From Achromobacter arsenitoxydans SY8 (GTDB lineage: Bacteria > Pseudomonadota > Gammaproteobacteria > Burkholderiales > Burkholderiaceae_B): a DNA stretch of 35,580 bases. The stretch lies in the NCBI RefSeq assembly GCF_000236785.1, contig NZ_AGUF01000076.1:1-35580 (forward strand), in the 5' to 3' direction. Below, piece after piece: positions 1-7,272 of this stretch. The first letter of the stretch is position 1; every line of letters begins with the position of its first letter. The position numbers and the translations under genes were made by a program. Under the pieces are notes generated by a model. The model made no database searches. It had not been told where the DNA came from and saw only the letters and a program-made list of their open reading frames with translations.

Positions 1-1539
1 TACATGACCCAGGTCGTCGTCACGATGAAGCTGGGCGAGTACTACACGCTGATGTGCAAGCAAATTACCGAAGACCGCAACAAGCTTGTCGCGGCCATCG
101 AGCAAGCCACCGGCAAAGCCCACAGGCAGGTACGTTCGGTATTGACGGGCGGCGTGCTCAGCCTGGCGTTGAGCGATCCCAAGCTGGCCGAGCAGGCAGT
201 GGACGTGGTGTTGTGGGTGGAAGGCACGGCTTCAGACCTGCGCCAGCGCTTCGGCAACCTGGCCCAGGATGCCGGCGCAGTCATCGGCGACGCCACGCAC
301 AGGGCGGGCGTTGCCCTGGGCGAACTAAGGGTGCTCGCCGGCACGCTGGAGCCGGGCGCGCGCAAGGCGCTGGCCGGACTGCAGCTCAGCGCCTTTCAGG
401 CCGCCGAACTGGCGCAGTCCAGCCTGCGCGGCGCACGCAGTGCCGCCAGCATCGCCCGGGGCGCACTGGGCAGCGCAGAACTGCTTCTGGCTGTCGGCGC
501 AACCTACCTGCTGTCGCAAAGCCTGCGCACAACGATCGACACCGTCGACCAGACCTTGGGAGCCAAGCACGAAGAAGCCGTGCTGGCGCTGTACTCGGCG
601 TCGATTGGAGTGCTGGGCGGGAGCATCGAAGTGGTGGGGCTGACGATGAAGGGCGGCGCCACCAAGGCGAAGGCAATCTTGCGCCTGCCGGCCTCGGGCG
701 TTGGCGCGGTGACGACGCTGGCGGATGCGGGCAAGGTGATGGCGCGATTTGGGGCGGTGATTGGGGCGCTGTCTGGATTGTTTGATGCGTTGGCGTCGGT
801 TAAGGCGGCGAAACGGGCGGGGATCGCAGGAGGCGAAAGTTCCAGGGGTTGGTATTACGGCGCAGCGGCTTCCTTTGCGACTACAGCAATTCTGTCAGGG
901 GTGGCCGCATATACCAGCTCAACCGCAATATTAAGTACGTCGTGGATACTCGGACCGGTTGGATGGGCGATTGTCGCGGGCGTCACGGCATATATCTTAT
1001 GGAAGCTTGCTGAAAAGGCCGAGTCTTCTCCTGTGGAACGGTGGGCCTACTACAGCCACTTCGGAAAGGCAGAAGAGGAAAAATTCGCGGACGCGAACTC
1101 CGCGCTTTCCGCATTGAATGGGGTGGTGCTAGGACTAGATGCGCATGCGAGCTTTGGTTTCAAGCAATTGAAATACCAAATTGCTCTGCCCCGATACGAC
1201 TCCTCGCTATCCGGCTATGCCTGGAAACTTATAGTGAAGCGCTATTCCGGTGAAGAGTTGTTGGTATCTGACACGTATCAATTGACGCGGGTTACGTCAG
1301 ATGCTGGATACAAGCCACCGAAATGGCTGGACTACGATCCAACGACGACGGCGCCCACATTTAGGCAACGCGTCGTCACCGGCGTCGGCGGAGGAAAAAC
1401 CAATTTCCTAATTGTGGATGGAGACGTCGAATTGAATTTTCCGCACGATATTGATGAGGCGAAAATTATTATTGAATATCTGCCTAGCGTTCATGATCCC
1501 GAGATGGTTGCCACTATGGAGATCGTGGAGCTCAAATGA
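1..1539 (+). CDS. T6SS effector-like membrane protein (BTH_I2691 type), 5' partial
   Basis: The frame is open to the first base of the window, so the first ATG (position 4) is probably internal and only the C-terminal part, 511 residues from that ATG, is seen. Residues 45-185 form an Ala/Leu-rich helical region. Likely membrane segments lie near residues 157-170, 193-214, 249-266, 284-303 and 308-334. Residues 340-511 are soluble and rich in beta-type sequence. From memory of the family, the text around LSDPKLAEQAVDVVLWVEG resembles T6SS effectors of the BTH_I2691 family, which are around twice this length; this assignment is recall, not a search. From about nucleotide 840 (residue 279) base composition turns AT-rich compared with the GC-rich first part, suggesting an exchanged C-terminal module. 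The stop overlaps the next ATG in ATGA, so the two genes are co-translated and probably act together. If it is an effector it would be delivered by T6SS and act on target-cell membranes. Confidence 0.6.
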   Translation, partial: YMTQVVVTMKLGEYYTLMCKQITEDRNKLVAAIEQATGKAHRQVRSVLTGGVLSLALSDPKLAEQAVDVVLWVEGTASDLRQRFGNLAQDAGAVIGDATHRAGVALGELRVLAGTLEPGARKALAGLQLSAFQAAELAQSSLRGARSAASIARGALGSAELLLAVGATYLLSQSLRTTIDTVDQTLGAKHEEAVLALYSASIGVLGGSIEVVGLTMKGGATKAKAILRLPASGVGAVTTLADAGKVMARFGAVIGALSGLFDALASVKAAKRAGIAGGESSRGWYYGAAASFATTAILSGVAAYTSSTAILSTSWILGPVGWAIVAGVTAYILWKLAEKAESSPVERWAYYSHFGKAEEEKFADANSALSALNGVVLGLDAHASFGFKQLKYQIALPRYDSSLSGYAWKLIVKRYSGEELLVSDTYQLTRVTSDAGYKPPKWLDYDPTTTAPTFRQRVVTGVGGGKTNFLIVDGDVELNFPHDIDEAKIIIEYLPSVHDPEMVATMEIVELK

Positions 1540-2333
1540 CTGAAAAAAATAGAAAGCAGCTTTTAGACAAGCCAACAAAAGGCTGGAAGGCTGACCTTCC
1601 CCTTCCTCAAATTCTGCCTTCTGAGCCATTGCTGGCCATTGGCCTGACTCCCAATTTCGCGGACGATACTTGCCTTGAACTACATACTTCCCGGATTCTG
1701 AATCGGACCGGCGCGGCCATCTGTGGACTTGGGCTATTTGTTTGTGCGCTCATGTTCTTCAGTTTGTTTCTCTCTCTGGGCATCAAATTTATCTCAGGAC
1801 ATCCATTTTTTTCTTTGTATTTAATAGCGGCGTCGATTGGATTACCCATTGGCGGCATAGGCGTGCTACGCACCGTCATTTGCCCTCCACGCGACGAACC
1901 AATCCGCTTCAACCGCAAACGCGGCAAAGTCTACGTCTACCGCTTCCATAGCGGCGGACCGATAAGCCGCAAGGGCTGGGGCGTAGTCCCGGTTGTATTC
2001 AACTGGGCCGACCTTCGCGCCGAAGCCTGGACTCGCATGGCGGCAACAACCAGTGCACCGATCTTTGCCTGGGGCGTGGATATCGCGGTAGTAGCACCCG
2101 GCACCAATCACGTCATCGACCGCTTCCAACTGGCCGGCAGCAACGCCAACGGGGAACACATGTGGGCCATGGCGCGCGCCTTCATGAACCAGGGGCCGGA
2201 AGCCTTGCCGAAGTATCCACGTCCGCCTCGAGACTGGAATAACGACGTGCCCCCATACCACTTGGCGCTGCGCCTCGCGCCCAAGGTTCAATGGCCCGCG
2301 GACATGGACCGCGAGTCCCGGACAGCCCCGTGA
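1536..2333 (+). CDS. DUF6708-like membrane protein paired with effector-like gene
   Basis: A 265-residue protein starting in the ATGA overlap with the upstream gene. Two hydrophobic stretches, about residues 60-82 and 91-115, should form a membrane hairpin. The soluble C-terminal part has the features I associate with DUF6708: PPRDEPIRFNRKRGKVYVYRF-like sequence at 117-137, PGTNHVIDRF at 188-197, and a closing block LALRLAPKVQWPADMD at 243-258. DUF6708 proteins commonly sit beside BTH_I2691-type T6SS effectors; their role (immunity, adaptor or co-effector) is not settled to my knowledge. The first third of the gene is AT-rich and the rest GC-rich, with the switch near nucleotide 1870, just where the conserved domain begins. 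That pattern fits replacement of the variable N-terminal part together with the tail of the upstream gene. An immunity role is possible but unproven. Confidence 0.65.
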   Translation: MTEKNRKQLLDKPTKGWKADLPLPQILPSEPLLAIGLTPNFADDTCLELHTSRILNRTGAAICGLGLFVCALMFFSLFLSLGIKFISGHPFFSLYLIAASIGLPIGGIGVLRTVICPPRDEPIRFNRKRGKVYVYRFHSGGPISRKGWGVVPVVFNWADLRAEAWTRMAATTSAPIFAWGVDIAVVAPGTNHVIDRFQLAGSNANGEHMWAMARAFMNQGPEALPKYPRPPRDWNNDVPPYHLALRLAPKVQWPADMDRESRTAP

Positions 2334-2359
2334 GGCCACTGCCGTTAGGAGACGGTGGC

Positions 2360-2396
2360 TTGCCTTTATGTGATTAGGCGCCATACTATATGGCGC
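2360..2396 (+). promoter_or_regulatory. Promoter with palindromic operator of the MarR operon
   Basis: Perfect 8-bp inverted repeat GCGCCATA (2378-2385) / TATGGCGC (2389-2396) around a 3-base centre. It covers a plausible -10 box TACTAT (2384-2389), which lies 18 bases from a -35-like TTGCCT (2360-2365). The start codon of the MarR gene is at 2421. Size and position match a typical MarR dimer site, so autorepression of the MarR/alkylation-repair operon is the natural reading. Confidence 0.6.
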
Positions 2397-2420
2397 TGAA
2401 TTAACTCCCGGAATTGCCGC

Positions 2421-2945
2421 ATGCCTGCCTTGCCGCCCATGCTCGAAACCAAACACCAAGCCCTGCTGGAAGAATCCGCCCGTCGCGGCCTGGCGGCTTC
2501 GGATGGAATCCGCCTGTGCTTCCAGGTGCTGGCGTTGGCGGGCGCCATCGACCGGGACTGCGCCGCGCGCCTGGCGCCCAGGCAATTGTCGGAAGGCAAG
2601 TTCGTGCTGCTGTTCCTGCTGCATGGTCAGCCGGACGGGCTGCCGCCGCATGAACTGGCCGTGCGGGCCGGCGTGACGCGCGCGACGATCACGGGCCTGG
2701 TGGATGGGCTGGAGCGGGACGGCTTTGTGCTGCGTCAGGGCGGGCAGGCGGATCGGCGCAAGATCGCGGTGACGCTGACAACGAAGGGCAAGACGACGGC
2801 TGCTCGACTGTTCAAGGAGCACACGGCGTGGATCGGGTCGCTGTTCGGCGGCCTGAGCGCGGCGGAGCAGGGGCAATTGGGCGAGCTGCTGGAGAAAGTT
2901 TGGCGGGCCACGGACGCGGGACGACAGGCATCACGGGAGGCATGA
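2421..2945 (+). CDS. MarR family transcriptional regulator
   Basis: A 174-residue winged-helix regulator. The recognition region LAVRAGVTRATITGLVDGLERDGFV (about residues 79-103) and the wing GGQADRRKIAVTLTTKGK (106-123) are typical of MarR; helices at both ends would form the dimer interface. MarR proteins usually bind a palindrome in their own promoter and release it when bound by a small ligand or oxidised. A perfect palindrome sits over the -10 region just upstream. The stop overlaps the start of the DNA alkylation repair gene (ATGA), so repressor and repair enzyme form one operon. This suggests the signal is linked to alkylating or otherwise reactive compounds, though the ligand cannot be read from sequence. 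The N-terminal 20 residues are weakly conserved, and a start at the second ATG (Met7) is possible. Confidence 0.9.
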   Translation: MPALPPMLETKHQALLEESARRGLAASDGIRLCFQVLALAGAIDRDCAARLAPRQLSEGKFVLLFLLHGQPDGLPPHELAVRAGVTRATITGLVDGLERDGFVLRQGGQADRRKIAVTLTTKGKTTAARLFKEHTAWIGSLFGGLSAAEQGQLGELLEKVWRATDAGRQASREA

Positions 2946-3745
2946 AGATGGGCAAGACGACAAGCAAGCGCCCGGAGGCTGCCGCCAAGCCGGCGGGCCG
3001 TGGCGTGAAAGGCATTCTTCCGGCGCGGCTGGCGCAACTGAATGCCGGCGAGCCGGCGGCGACGCTGACGGAATGCCTGGCGGTGGATTTCGCGGCGCTG
3101 ATGCGCGCGGCTGCGCCGCAGGTGGGCGACCAGGGCCTGGCGCTGATGCAGGCGCAGGCTGCGGCAGGCATTTCCCGGCGCATGGCGCTGGCGGCCCGCA
3201 TTCTGCTGGATGCCGCGGGGCCGCAGGCGCTGGCCGGAATGCAGACGCATGCGTCGGACACTGTGCGCGGCTGGGCCTGCTTCATGGTGGGCGCGCTGCC
3301 GGGCGTGTCGGTGCAAGAGCGCCTGGCGCTGATCCGCCCCTTGGCCGACGATCCCCACTTCGGCGTGCGGGAATGGGCATGGATCGCCGTGCGGCCGCAA
3401 CTGGCCGCCGAACTGGAAACTTCCGTGAAGCGCCTGCGCCCCTGGACCAAGGAGCCTTCAGAACGCCTGCGGCGCTTTGCCAGCGAATCGCTGCGTCCGC
3501 GCGGCGTCTGGTGCGCCCACATTGCGGCCCTGAAGGCCGACCCCGCGATCGCGCTGCCGCTGCTTGAACCGCTGCGGGCCGATGCCGCCGTCTATGTGCA
3601 GGATTCCGTGGCCAACTGGCTCAATGACGCCAGCAAGGATCAGCCGGAATGGGTGCGGCAGGTCTGCCGCCGTTGGCAGGCCGGGAAGCCGGCCGCGGCG
3701 ACCGAACGCATTTGCAGGCGCGCCCTGCGCTCGATCGGCGAGTAG
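2942..3745 (+). CDS. DNA alkylation repair protein, HEAT-repeat (AlkC/AlkD-like)
   Basis: A 267-residue protein. The frame is open further upstream, but the ATG at 2942 overlaps the MarR stop and is the sensible start. After a basic N-terminus (residues 1-25) it is built of short helical pairs characteristic of HEAT-like repeats. Family-typical text is FGVREWAWIAVRP (about 140-152), LRPWTKEPSERLRRFASE (164-181) and YVQDSVANWLNDASKDQPEWV (222-242). AlkC/AlkD-type enzymes are glycosylases that excise positively charged N3- and N7-alkylpurines from DNA, using the HEAT surface to hold the backbone rather than flipping the base. Paired Trp residues near 145-147 and conserved Arg residues could serve DNA binding. 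Position behind a MarR gene suggests inducible expression. It ends nine bases from the convergent nucleotidyltransferase gene. Confidence 0.8.
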   Translation: MKMGKTTSKRPEAAAKPAGRGVKGILPARLAQLNAGEPAATLTECLAVDFAALMRAAAPQVGDQGLALMQAQAAAGISRRMALAARILLDAAGPQALAGMQTHASDTVRGWACFMVGALPGVSVQERLALIRPLADDPHFGVREWAWIAVRPQLAAELETSVKRLRPWTKEPSERLRRFASESLRPRGVWCAHIAALKADPAIALPLLEPLRADAAVYVQDSVANWLNDASKDQPEWVRQVCRRWQAGKPAAATERICRRALRSIGE

Positions 3746-3754
3746 CCGGTAGCT

Positions 3755-4564
3755 TCAGTAGGTCAGCGGTGCGCCCGTGACGACCTCGTACAGGAACCGG
3801 TCCAGCGTTTCGGTCTGGCCGTCTGGCCGGTCGAAGTAGGACGCCCTTTCCAGTTCGGCCAGCGTGGATTCCAGGTAGGCGTGGATCAGCGGAAAGCGCG
3901 GCCCGTGCTCAGCCTCGCCTGCCGCCATCTTGATAGCGAGCAACTGGTTGATCTCGTCGCGCAGGGCGCCGTCCGTCACCATGGCGTCGGCCAGGTCGGC
4001 AAAGCGCATGGGCGGCACGCCGCGCCCGCTGTCGATCCATTGCGCGGCCAGGACGGGCCGCAGCACGTACAAGTACTTTTTCAGGCGCACGGTGTCGCCC
4101 TGCAGCGACTCGCGGAAATTGCGACCCGCCATGGCCACGTAGTGCCAGCGGCCCTTGGTGCTGGAGAAGTACGCGCTGCGGAAGTGCCGCAGCCAGGTGC
4201 TGGTGGCCTCGTCCTGCCGATAGATGATGGGCGAATCCAGCCACTCGAACAGCGTGGGGTTGGAGCCGCGCAAAAGCTGCAGCGATTTGCGCAGTTCCCA
4301 GCCGGATACGTCCAGCTCATCGTCGATGGGCAGTTCGATCACGTCGCGCTGCGGGGCGACGCGCAGGTACCAGTCCAGCTTGTGCACGTACAGGAAGCGC
4401 ACGTCGTAGTCGCTGTCCGGCGACGCGAAGCCCCAGCCGCGGCTGCCGGACTCGCAGGCCAGCAGCACGCGCACGTCGTGGCGCTGTTCAATGTCCTGCA
4501 GGGTGGCCATGATGCGTTCGCGGACGGCGGGTGCGATGGGATGGGCATGAAGAATGGCGGTCAT
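3755..4564 (-). CDS. RlaP/YcgL-type nucleotidyltransferase
   Basis: A 269-residue protein with the polymerase-beta-type nucleotidyltransferase signature ESGSRGWGFASPDSDYDVRF (about residues 39-58): the GS motif followed by the metal-binding Asp pair DSDYD. The remaining helical part, with NPTLFEWLDSP (about 103-113) and the LKKYLYVLRP segment, matches the RlaP family (PF10127; Bacillus YcgL is a member). RlaP was named for association with RNA ligases in predicted RNA repair pathways; the biochemical activity of most members is unknown. No RNA ligase, kinase or phosphatase is next to it here, so it stands alone, convergent with the alkylation repair gene and 47 bases downstream of the SDR gene on the same strand. 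Start chosen at the ATG giving the full family N-terminus. Confidence 0.8.
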   Translation of the reverse strand: MTAILHAHPIAPAVRERIMATLQDIEQRHDVRVLLACESGSRGWGFASPDSDYDVRFLYVHKLDWYLRVAPQRDVIELPIDDELDVSGWELRKSLQLLRGSNPTLFEWLDSPIIYRQDEATSTWLRHFRSAYFSSTKGRWHYVAMAGRNFRESLQGDTVRLKKYLYVLRPVLAAQWIDSGRGVPPMRFADLADAMVTDGALRDEINQLLAIKMAAGEAEHGPRFPLIHAYLESTLAELERASYFDRPDGQTETLDRFLYEVVTGAPLTY

Positions 4565-4611
4565 GCCCGAATCCTAGCACCGCATTGCCGCCGTCTGCGC
4601 CGCGAGAAGCG

Positions 4612-5361
4612 TCAAAGCTGGCTCATGCCGCCGTCCGCGATGATCTCCGTGCCCACGATGAAGGCGGATTCGCGCGCGGACAGGTGCAGCACGGTGGCCG
4701 CGATTTCCTGGGGCGTGCCGAAGCGGCCTAGCGGCACCTGAGCCTGGATGCTGGCAGCGGTCTTTTCCAGTGTGTCGGCGTCCAGGCCCAGCTTGCCGTA
4801 GATCGGCGTGGCGACGGGGCCGGGGCTGACGACGTTGACCCGGATGCCGCGCGGCAGCAACTCCGCGGACAAGGTCTTGGCCAGCGAGATCAGCGCGGCC
4901 TTGCTGGCGGCGTAGATCGAGGACGCCGGCATGCCGATGTGGGCGTTGATTGACCCGTTCAGCACGATGGACGCGCCGTCGTTCAGCAGCGGGGCCAGCG
5001 CCTGGAGCTGGAAGTAGACGCCCTTGATATTGGTGTCGAACGTCTGATCCCACAGTTCCTCGGTGGCCTCGGCCAGCGTGGCGAACTTGGCGACGCCTGC
5101 GTTGATGAACACGGCGTCCAGCCGTACGCCCGCGGCGGTCAGCGCCTCGGCCAAGGCGGCCGCCGCGCCGGGCGCGCCGGCGACATTCTGGATGGCCAGG
5201 GCGGTCGCGCCCAGCGCGGCGCGGGTCTTTTCCAGCGCGGCGGCGTCGCGGCCGGTGACGATGACGCGGGCGCCTTCTGCGGCGTAGGCTTCGGCAGTGG
5301 CCAGGCCGATGCCGCTGGTGCCGCCGGTGACCAGGACGGTCTTTTGTTCAAAACGGTTCAT
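4612..5361 (-). CDS. SDR family NAD(P)-dependent oxidoreductase
   Basis: A 249-residue classical short-chain dehydrogenase/reductase, the usual length. It has the Rossmann motif TGGTSGIG (residues 12-19), NAG (87-89), the catalytic Ser at 137, and YAASK (Tyr150, Lys154). The Asp/Arg pattern after beta-2 (TGRD, 36-39) favours NADP(H), by analogy. The closing segment GTEIIADGGMSQL is standard. The substrate cannot be inferred. It is transcribed divergently from a LysR gene 102 bases away, the usual arrangement in which the LysR protein controls its neighbour. Confidence 0.92.
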   Translation of the reverse strand: MNRFEQKTVLVTGGTSGIGLATAEAYAAEGARVIVTGRDAAALEKTRAALGATALAIQNVAGAPGAAAALAEALTAAGVRLDAVFINAGVAKFATLAEATEELWDQTFDTNIKGVYFQLQALAPLLNDGASIVLNGSINAHIGMPASSIYAASKAALISLAKTLSAELLPRGIRVNVVSPGPVATPIYGKLGLDADTLEKTAASIQAQVPLGRFGTPQEIAATVLHLSARESAFIVGTEIIADGGMSQL

Positions 5362-5463
5362 GACGGGTTCCTATTGGAAGAGAGGTGAGGTGTAGCCATG
5401 TTGCGCCTCGCCCGGCGCTTTGTCGTACGATCTTTCGCATAAACACGTTCGAAGGAATTGCAC

Positions 5464-6381
5464 ATGTTGAGCCCGAATGAACTGGCGCTGCTGGAGGCCA
5501 TCCGCGACAGCGGCAGCCTGTCTCGGGCGGCGGCGCGGCTTGGGAAGGCGCCGTCCTCTGTGTCGCATGCGGCCCGGCAGCTTGAGGAACGGTTCGACGC
5601 GCTGCTGTTCGACCGCCGCCGCTACCGGCTGCAATTGACCCCCGCCGGTCAGCTGCTGGCGGACGAGGCCGCGCGGTTGATGCAGGACGTGAACCGGCTG
5701 ACCCAGCGCGTGCGGCAGGTGGCCAGCGGCTGGGAGGACAGGCTGCGCATCGTCAGCGACGAAATCCTGGAGTTCGAACTGATGGCGCCGCTGATCCAGG
5801 CGTTCGACAAGCTGGACTCGGGGGTGGCCCTGCGCTTTACGCATGAAGTGCTGGGCGGCACCTGGGAGGCCCTGCGCGAGGGCCGGGCGGACCTGATCGT
5901 GGGGGCGACCAATGAGCCGCAGACCATGCCGAACCTGCAATGGGCGGAACTGGGCGCGATGGAATGGCTGTTCGCCGTGGCCCCGGACCATCCGCTGGCC
6001 AAGGCGAAGACGCCGTTGGGCCAGGACCAGATCCAGGCGCATCGGGCCGTGGTGGTGGCGGACACCGCCCGCGCCGCCGGCGCTCGGGGCTATGGCAGGG
6101 TGGGCGGCCAGGCCACGCTGGCGGTGCCCAGCATGCGCGCCAAGATCCTGGCGCAGCGCGCCGGCCTGGGCGTGGGCTGGGTGCCGCGCCATCGCGTGGC
6201 GTCCCTGCTGGCGCGCGGCGAACTGATCGAGAAAGCCACTGAGACGCCGCGCGAGCCGAATCTGCTGTACCTCGCCTGGCGCGGCGATCACGACGGGCGG
6301 GCGCTGCGATGGTGGCTGGAGCAGTTGCGCCAGCCGCGGATGGCGGGCGCCTTGATGCGGGGCATCGACGCGTTCAAGTAA
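5464..6381 (+). CDS. LysR family transcriptional regulator
   Basis: A 305-residue LTTR. Start set at the ATG 5464, seven bases after a good GAAGGA ribosome site (5451-5456), rather than the TTG six bases upstream. Residues 3-60 are the winged helix-turn-helix (ELALLEAIRDSGSLSRAAARLGKAPSSVSHAARQLEE). Residues 90-300 form the periplasmic-binding-protein-like effector domain, with a central DLIVGATNEP segment. It reads away from the SDR gene and, in the other direction, lies 78 bases before the DUF169/MFS pair, so it could regulate either or both. The shared upstream region contains the palindrome TCGTACGA (5423-5430). The ligand is unknown. Confidence 0.93.
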   Translation: MLSPNELALLEAIRDSGSLSRAAARLGKAPSSVSHAARQLEERFDALLFDRRRYRLQLTPAGQLLADEAARLMQDVNRLTQRVRQVASGWEDRLRIVSDEILEFELMAPLIQAFDKLDSGVALRFTHEVLGGTWEALREGRADLIVGATNEPQTMPNLQWAELGAMEWLFAVAPDHPLAKAKTPLGQDQIQAHRAVVVADTARAAGARGYGRVGGQATLAVPSMRAKILAQRAGLGVGWVPRHRVASLLARGELIEKATETPREPNLLYLAWRGDHDGRALRWWLEQLRQPRMAGALMRGIDAFK

Positions 6382-6459
6382 GGCGTTGTAGCCTTACCCG
6401 CTTGCGGCAGCGCCGGCCCGAAGCCGGCCCGACCGCGCACAACAGTCCAAAGGACGACC

Positions 6460-7272
6460 ATGGAAGAGACAAAACAGGATACCCCGCTGGATTGGGCGTC
6501 GCTGGTCGACGACCTGAACCGGCTGCTGCGCCTGAAGACCACCGTCATCGGCATGAAGCTCTACGAGGACGAGGCCGGCATGGCCGGCGTGAAGGGGCTA
6601 CGGCGGCCCAAGGCCACCCATACGACCGACCAGATCGTGGGCATGGCGGCGCGGCTGGGCTGGACGGTGGGCATTACCGGCGATGACCTGGTGGGCTCGC
6701 AATGCCGCGCCGTCATCGGATTGGGGCCGCAGGACGAGGCCTGGAAAAGCGGCAGGGACTACGTCGGCGTGTGGCACGCTACGGAAGAAGACGCGCGGGC
6801 GCGGCAGGAGGCCCTGTCCTGTGTGCCGGCGGGCAAGTACCGGGCGATGGTGGTGTCGCCCCTGGCGTCCGGCCGGCTGGACCCGCCGGATATCTGCCTT
6901 GTGTACGCGACGCCCGGCCAGATGATCATCCTGATCAACGGCCTGCAATGGAAGAATTACCGGCGCTTTGACTGGAGCGTGGTGGGCGAGACGGCCTGTG
7001 CCGATTCCTGGGGCCGGGCGCTGGCCACCGGCGAACCCAGCCTGTCCTTGCCCTGTTTCGCCGAACGCCGCTATGGCGGCGTGCCGGACGAAGAAATGCT
7101 GATGGCCTTGCCGCCGCGCTACCTGCCCATCGCCATCGAGGGCATGAAGGCCTTGGCCGCCAATGGGCTGCGCTATCCCATCGCGCCCTATGGCATCCAG
7201 AACGATGTGCGGGCGGGCATGGGCGTCAGCTACGCGCAGCCGCCCAAGCGAGGGCCGCATGGACAAGGCTGA
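6460..7272 (+). CDS. DUF169 family protein
   Basis: A 270-residue soluble protein that I assign to DUF169 (COG2043) from its pattern: an N-terminal helical start, TTVIGMKLYEDE (about 26-37), a central SQCRAVIGLGP (about 86-96) and a C-terminal GEPSLSLPCFAERRYGGVPDEEM block (about 190-212). The function of the family is not established. No signal peptide or membrane span is seen. Cysteines occur at SQC, LSC, DIC, TAC and LPC; several lie in conserved-looking text, so a metal or Fe-S site is conceivable but unproven. The gene overlaps the following MFS gene by 14 bases, so the two are translationally coupled and probably handle the same compound. Confidence 0.75.
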   Translation: MEETKQDTPLDWASLVDDLNRLLRLKTTVIGMKLYEDEAGMAGVKGLRRPKATHTTDQIVGMAARLGWTVGITGDDLVGSQCRAVIGLGPQDEAWKSGRDYVGVWHATEEDARARQEALSCVPAGKYRAMVVSPLASGRLDPPDICLVYATPGQMIILINGLQWKNYRRFDWSVVGETACADSWGRALATGEPSLSLPCFAERRYGGVPDEEMLMALPPRYLPIAIEGMKALAANGLRYPIAPYGIQNDVRAGMGVSYAQPPKRGPHGQG

